64,000 nucleotides of DNA from Manihot esculenta. Its lineage: Eukaryota; Streptophyta; Magnoliopsida; Malpighiales; Euphorbiaceae. This document shows positions 63,403-64,000 of the stretch, in pieces; position 1 is the stretch's first letter; each line of letters starts with the position of its first letter. Both the position numbers and the translations under genes were made by a program. The stretch covers positions 30,865,342 to 30,929,341 of the forward strand of contig NC_035172.2 in the NCBI RefSeq assembly GCF_001659605.2, in the 5' to 3' direction. Below the pieces are notes generated by a model. The model did not search any database and had not been told where the DNA came from. It was given only the letters and a program-made list of their open reading frames with translations.

Positions 63403-64000
63403 GCCATTACATGGCGAGGATGTGAAATCCTTGTGATTTATCTAGTCTAAAAAACAATTGTGAGATTGTGTATGGGTTTTATACAATGATCTGTCGCTTG
63501 TTTGAGAAAGGATGCAACGTTATCTTATTGTCATGGCTTGTATTTTTATAATAATTTACTTTATGAGAATCCATCAATGTGTGAATTTTCATATGCAATG
63601 TCTCGTGGCGTGAATATTTGGCTGTGGTTGGTTGATTTTATAGGCCTCACCGCTTTCTTGTACACAATGCTAAAATTTCAGTTGATATTAGCTTCTATCT
63701 TATCGACATCATAGAATCTAGCCTCCTATCGCCTTATCACATAACTTTTTTATTGCAGATGCTTTTATGAAATGTTCATAGGAGCTGTCCATCTTAGCAA
63801 CTGTAAAATCCATTGGCACGGTGGACTAAAACATCAAATGTCTGCCTCTTTTGTTAATTTTTCTAGGTGTTAATTATCTTAATATCTCCGAGTTTCTTTG
63901 CTTTCTCATATCCACGAGTTTACAAGATTGCATCCGTAAGCGATGATCACACATTGCTGGTTTTGATCTCTAGGGATGCAAGATTACGTTTGAAGCACGC
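63403..64000 (+). other. CK2 alpha 3' UTR and downstream DNA
   Basis: Follows the stop codon TAG at 63400-63402. It presumably includes the 3' UTR. No canonical AATAAA is obvious and no further gene is seen before the window end. Confidence 0.55.

Overview
The window is nuclear DNA of a flowering plant, most likely a eudicot. The evidence is AT-rich intergenic DNA, GT-AG introns, a plant-type casein kinase 2 alpha gene, and Tekay/Del-type and Tat-type Ty3/gypsy elements with plant hAT, Mutator-like (MULE) and TRIM elements. I cannot name the species from the sequence. Host genes occupy only the right quarter; the rest is transposons inserted into one another.

Layout. 1-4919: 5' part of a minus-strand Tat-lineage Ty3/gypsy element (5' LTR, PBS, gag, protease, RT, RNase H) running off the left edge. 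4920-8258: AT-rich DNA with a 773-bp MULE-like element (5967-6739, 9-bp TSD). About 8259-47543: one autonomous-type MULE with ~130-bp terminal inverted repeats and a decayed transposase. It holds a hAT element (8682-35592, 8-bp TSD AGCATCAC). The hAT holds a 2.2-kb solo LTR (12832-15030) and a full minus-strand Tekay-type retrotransposon B (15244-35235). B's 3' LTR holds a full plus-strand copy A of the same family (16103-26064). A tandem duplication (36174-38802) repeats the hAT 5' part with adjoining MULE sequence and keeps the empty sites of both LTR insertions, so the order of events can be read: MULE, then hAT, then duplication, then LTR insertions, then A into B. Further right the MULE carries a second LTR family as a solo LTR (41292-43548), itself holding an odd three-LTR TRIM (42421-43170), and another Tekay-family solo LTR (44449-46676). 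Removing the inserts gives native sizes of about 5.2 kb (MULE), 4.7 kb (hAT) and 10 kb (A and B), all normal for these classes.

47554-64000: host segment. It has an orphan promoter-like block, a probable LINE tail, two intronless tandem paralogues for 366-aa SMP-30/gluconolactonase-like beta-propeller proteins (48845-49945 and 53095-54195), a small TRIM, a Pack-MULE (55145-56452) carrying intron-containing fragments of an Hsc70-interacting protein (HIP/FAM10) gene, and a complete ten-exon casein kinase 2 alpha gene (57760-63402). A dead mitochondrial-type small heat-shock protein fragment lies in intron 4 of that gene.

No new multi-gene system is visible. The most unusual items are the three-LTR TRIM with U5 ends on both sides, the HIP-carrying Pack-MULE, the datable nest, the CG-rich palindrome clusters on both sides of the LTR TATA box, and the in-frame N-terminal extension of CK2 alpha.
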